The translations under genes were made by a program, and so were the position numbers. Below the pieces are notes generated by a model. The model worked only from the letters and a program-made list of their open reading frames with translations, was not told where the DNA came from and did no database searches. Of a stretch of 47,988 nucleotides of DNA, positions 44,901-47,988 are shown in pieces (position 1 is the stretch's first letter; every line of letters starts with the position of its first letter). The DNA is from Blastocladiella britannica (taxonomy: Eukaryota > Blastocladiomycota > Blastocladiomycetes > Blastocladiales > Blastocladiaceae): NCBI GenBank assembly GCA_025349905.2, contig MU624544.1, positions 1-47,988 on the forward strand, given 5' to 3'.

Positions 44901-44925
44901 GTGCGGCTGCCGGCTTTAGGGGCAT
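38938..44925 (-). CDS. androglobin (ADGB) homologue without a recognisable globin domain
   Basis: An 1884-residue homologue of androglobin, the calpain-like/globin chimera of animal sperm and ciliated cells. Exons: 44925-43160, 43094-41972, 41889-41348, 41289-40933, 40873-40483, 40413-38938; the total is in frame. Shared landmarks: PWPEWSDGEIAAEKW (N-terminus), then the calpain-like block with MGKYAVRLFWCGAWRKVLVDD and EIWPWILSKAMLKLA (end of exon 1). A beta-rich segment follows with TLYAVDNDRN, GLTVLADCKTPFARLNATKF and DVYVPNKQYRLFR (exons 4-5), then KDHDHEERLRVAKESWERA and QPGRAVRAKESREQF (exon 6), and a Lys/Ala-rich coiled C-terminus. Where animal androglobin carries the permuted globin and IQ motif, exon 3 shows only beta-type sequence. 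Long Ala, Thr and Pro tracts interrupt the modules. The exon 2-3 junction (41971-41890) is the least certain. A minus-strand TATAAAAG lies at 45055-45048. Confidence 0.85.
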
Positions 44926-45141
44926 TGGTCGATTTTGATCGTTATTAAATGGGAACTTATTGTTCGATCGATGGGAAAAGGAGAGTAAAGGAGAAAGATG
45001 AAAAAGAAGAGAACTTCACATCCTGCTGTCAGACCTTGATCCCGTCTCTTTTATACATTAAGTTATTTAAAAAAATCAACTTGCCGGGTCGGGTGAAAAG
45101 AGTTGTAAAGATATAGGAGTAAGAAACGAGCAAATGCTCCA
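44926..45141. promoter_or_regulatory. shared divergent promoter region of androglobin and CatSper-like genes
   Basis: Only 216 bp separate the two divergent start codons. A TATAAAAG motif on the minus strand (45055-45048) lies 123 bp upstream of the androglobin ATG. An 8-bp palindrome, TCGATCGA, lies at 44964-44971. A TTATTTAAAAAAA stretch at about 45063 may serve the plus-strand gene. The layout suggests joint control of both genes; this is inference. Confidence 0.5.
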
Positions 45142-46847
45142 ATGCCCGCTGCAATGCGCGCCGCCAAATCCACCTCGTTATCCTGGACGTCGTCATCGCA
45201 ACAACACTCAGCGGCCGTCTCCAGTTCCGAATCCGTTTCCATCACCTCGTCGCGACGACGATCGCTCGCATCCGTGTCTAGCCACGCCACGTCGCTGGCG
45301 GTGTCACAGCAAGATCGGCTCTCGATTGCACCCTCATCATTTACAACCGGGTCCACCTCCACCTCGGGCACAACGGGCATGTTTATCCATGCTCGGCTGG
45401 TGGACGCGCACTGGTCGCGCCGCGAGTTGTTTGACATTGTCACATCCAATACGTTTGGTAACCTCATCATGTTCATTATCATGATCAATACCGCGACCCT
45501 TGCCGTGCAGACCACGGCTTCAATTCAGCAAAACTATGGATGGTACCTTGCCATGGCCGATCAGGTGTTTCTGGGCATCTACCTGATGGAGACATTTCTT
45601 AAGCTGGTCGTTTTCCACACCACCTACTTTAAAGCTGGCTGGAATATCTTTGGTGAGACGAATCTTCTTGTTATTTTTTTTAAAGAATGAATGGAGTGCT
45701 AACCAAATTGGTTTTGCAACAACAGACTTTATCATTGTCATCACCTCCATTTTGTCATTTGCACTCGACTCGGTCTCGACAACGGCTTTTCAAGGGTTCA
45801 ACCCAAAAGTGATGCGCATTTTTCGAGTCCTCAAGGCATTTCGAGCCATCCGATCACTTCGAGCGCTTCGCGCCATTAGCGTCCTCAAATCGCTTCAAGT
45901 CATTGTGGAGGCGCTCCTGGCGAGTATACCCGCCCTTTCTTCGATTATTGCCCTCTTTGCCTTGAATTTGTGTACGTTTGTCTTTTCTTAAGCTATGCTA
46001 TTATATCCTGCATTTACCCACTCCACTATCCAAAGACATTTTCGCCGTGGTGGCCCGATCCGTCTATGGAAGTTACGACAAGTGGCGGTTTGGGTCCATG
46101 GGATCCGCCGTCTTCCGCATCTTCGCAACCGTGACGCTCGACGATTGGTCAACCATCTACCGCGATAACCCCGATGCGCCAGGGCTATCGGCGTTCCTGA
46201 TGCTGTTTGTGATCTTGGAAAACTTTGTTTTGCTAAAGTACGCCTATTCTTTGCGCATTTTTTCCCTCATCGTTCAGGGGTTAGACTCATCGCTCGCGCT
46301 TCAACATAAAAGTCTCCTAGTAGCAGTCATTGTCTCCAACCTCGCGACCGCTCAAGCCCGAATGGACAAGTTGCGACGAAAAGACAAGCGGCAAGAGGCG
46401 CGCGAACTGCGGGACGCCGAGCAAGAGCAGCAAGACGGCGGCTCGCAAGGGGATCTTTCCAGCACGCAACAAGACGCTAATGACGATGCATCAACGAGAC
46501 GATGTGTACCACAAGATCGATCGGCCGATCCCATGTTCCCAAATCACGCCAACCCACACGCATTTCGAGAGGCCATGATCGACCAAGTCCTGGGCGGCGA
46601 TCCGATCGACATGTTTTACCCGGTGCACGCCGCACGCAAGACCAAGATGCTTGCATCCACGTTCTGCTCGTCGATCTCGCGGCTCGAGTCGGGGGTCGCC
46701 GGGTACCGAGAAGGAACGTGCATGGTCATGGAGATGCTGGAAGCGGCGTCGTCGCACGGCATGTGTCCGTCCTCCACCTCGACTGCAGCGGCACCGGAAT
46801 CTTCGATGGTAAGTGGGACTCGGCCGGTGCGATTTCAGGACGGATAA
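45142..46847 (+). CDS. CatSper-like one-domain voltage-gated Ca2+ channel subunit
   Basis: Six-transmembrane voltage-gated channel subunit. Exons: 45142-45652, 45726-45971, 46036-46237, 46313-46847; introns 73, 64 and 75 nt, total 497 residues in frame. S1-S3 lie in exons 1-2. S4 is heavily charged (MRIFRVLKAFRAIRSLRALR), and S5 includes SIPALSSII. The pore has TVTLDDWSTIY, matching the T-x-D-x-W filter of CatSper and very close to CatSper1 (TLDDWS). S6 becomes NFVLLNLLVAVIVSN only when the 75-nt intron is removed; retained, it would insert 25 residues into S6. The cytoplasmic tail starts with a charged coiled segment. A consensus donor (GTAAGT) at 46809 near the end suggests a possible alternative 3' exon. 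CatSper channels admit Ca2+ into sperm flagella; fungal members have been reported in Allomyces. Confidence 0.9.
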
Positions 46848-46877
46848 TACAATATAAAATTATTTTTGGGTGGTGGG

Positions 46878-47881
46878 TCAAAACGTCATGCTCCGCTGCC
46901 GCTGCATGCGAACCCGTTCGGCGTACTCGCGCATGGCCTCGGCGCGCCGCCGCCTCGCGTCCTCTGCAGGACCGCCGGGTGGACCTAAACTTTTGGGCAA
47001 CCTCGCCGACATGTCGGCCATGTGCAGTGCCGCATAGTCTGCGCCAGAGTACGGCGTGTATCGTGCTCTCCGCGCCGCCGATGTTGCTCCCGTTGCTGTA
47101 GACGATCCAGCCGTACCGCTTGGAAGTGATCGTGTCCCTACTGCTCCCACTTCCTCGGGCTCCTCGTCTTCTTCGTATCCGCTGGTCAGAAACCCGGCTG
47201 GCAAGTGTCCGCCACCAGGGATCGCCGCGGCGGTTGCATGCAGCCACTCGTACCGTTCGCTGGTCGAGAGCGCCGGTTTGGGGACCGTAGGTGGGCGAGG
47301 TACGGACGAGCGGCGGCGGCGCAGTTGCTCCACCAGCGGCGCAATGTGATGGGCATTGGGCGGCGATGGCGAGTACACGACGACTGGGGCAGTGGCCGGA
47401 CCACTCCGATCTTGCTCATTCATTGAGCCAGGTCCTCCGTAATAGGAGCGGTGGTGTCCAGGTGGATCATACTGTTGATGCTGCTGCTGTTGCTGCATCC
47501 ATATTGGCCTGCTATCAGGTAATGAACGCTGTTGTTGGTGCGCCTGAATCGGTTGCTGCTGGCTGATCAGCATTGGCTGTAAGTGTGCATACGTCTGGAT
47601 CGGTGCGGGCAATACGACCGGCGCATACTGAACGGGCGGGTATCCCATCTGTATATGTTCTACTGTTGGATCTCATTGAATACCATTCAAAAGAGAGAGT
47701 TGCATACGTGTCGGGATCCGGCGGCAGCAGATGGATTTGCCTCCAGCCATGCATCCAGTGGAACCGCAACCAGAGGACCATTGGGACCGCACTGCGCGAG
47801 GATCCCCATTGGATCATGAGCCGAGTGCGGAGGAGCCGCGGCGGCAGATGCTGCTTTGGGAAGTTGTCGGGGTGGTGGCAT
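46878..47881 (-). CDS. unrecognised Gln/Pro-rich protein, two exons
   Basis: No family recognised. Exons: 47881-47708 and 47648-46878, with a 59-nt phase-0 intron (donor GTATGC, acceptor ATACAG), giving 314 residues. The ATG at 47881 is preceded by an A-run. The first exon has one short ordered-looking stretch (GPLVAVPLDAWLEANPS). Exon 2 begins with Gln/Pro/His-rich disorder, then has a segment with RYEWLHATAAAIPGG, and closes with YTPYSGADYAALHMADMSAR and a Lys/Arg-rich amphipathic helix (RRRRAEAMREYAERVRMQRQ). The C-terminal part is the best candidate for a conserved motif. It is convergent with the CatSper-like gene, with just 30 bp between the two stop codons, so the transcripts probably overlap. 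Upstream coding exons beyond the window edge cannot be ruled out. Confidence 0.6.
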
Positions 47882-47988
47882 TTTTTTTGAGGTTCACGGC
47901 TGCGCACTGAACAGAGTTCGGGTGTTGGAATTCTGAGATGGAAGTGAAGTGGAACAAAACGTCCGTTTTATCGCCAATGGAATTCTTC

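Noticed and set aside
1..47988. Transfer RNA, ribosomal RNA, CRISPR arrays or complete transposons.
   Set aside because: Reading by eye on both strands found no convincing tRNA boxes, rRNA signatures, arrays or transposase domains; a covariance-model scan would be needed to exclude small RNAs.

Overview
This is eukaryotic nuclear DNA, most likely from a flagellated (zoosporic) early-diverging fungus; a blastocladiomycete related to Allomyces or Catenaria is my best inference. Genes are spliced, with small GT..AG introns of about 52-84 nt. Exons are GC-rich, introns and spacers AT-rich, and proteins carry many Ala/Gln/Pro/Ser tracts. The gene set mixes fungal-type proteins (Furry/Tao3, TVP23, COG1, an Msn2-like zinc-finger factor) with flagellum- and opisthokont-type proteins that most fungi lack: a CatSper-like Ca2+ channel, an androglobin homologue, an Enhancer-of-zeste PRC2 methyltransferase and a TmcB-like membrane protein. 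A run of 10 Ns at 23449-23458 is an assembly gap inside an intron. Exon structures were built by hand from homology, splice signals and reading phase; each multi-exon model given below closes in frame.

Left part (0-16 kb): a 2663-residue Furry/Tao3 cell-morphogenesis protein (+), an unrecognised Ser/Gln-rich protein (-), a mitochondrial SLC25 carrier (+), and a single-exon 1346-residue two-finger C2H2 protein (-). Middle (16-32 kb): an RS-rich protein (-), TVP23 (-) and an EZH-type SET methyltransferase (-), the last two separated by only 15 nt. Then come, on the plus strand, a ubiquitin-like/AN1 zinc-finger gene, COG1, a second AN1 paralogue, an NmrA-like protein and protein-L-isoaspartate methyltransferase. 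On the minus strand follow a DHHC palmitoyltransferase and mitochondrial coproporphyrinogen III oxidase. Right part (32-48 kb): a 1.3-kb AT-richer stretch that may hold a decayed gene, a TmcB-like TPR/transmembrane protein (-), an androglobin homologue (-) head-to-head with a CatSper-like channel (+), and an unrecognised Gln-rich protein (-).

The most striking observation is in the palmitoyltransferase gene: its catalytic DHHC block is encoded across three consecutive microexons of 8, 9 and 9 nt. The second is the androglobin/CatSper pair, whose animal relatives both serve the sperm flagellum; here they share a 216-bp divergent promoter region. The androglobin homologue keeps its flanking modules but shows no recognisable globin or IQ segment. 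Functional links between neighbours: TVP23, COG1 and the palmitoyltransferase act in Golgi/membrane traffic, and CatSper, androglobin and perhaps the TmcB-like protein fit zoospore flagellar or sensory function; these links are inference.
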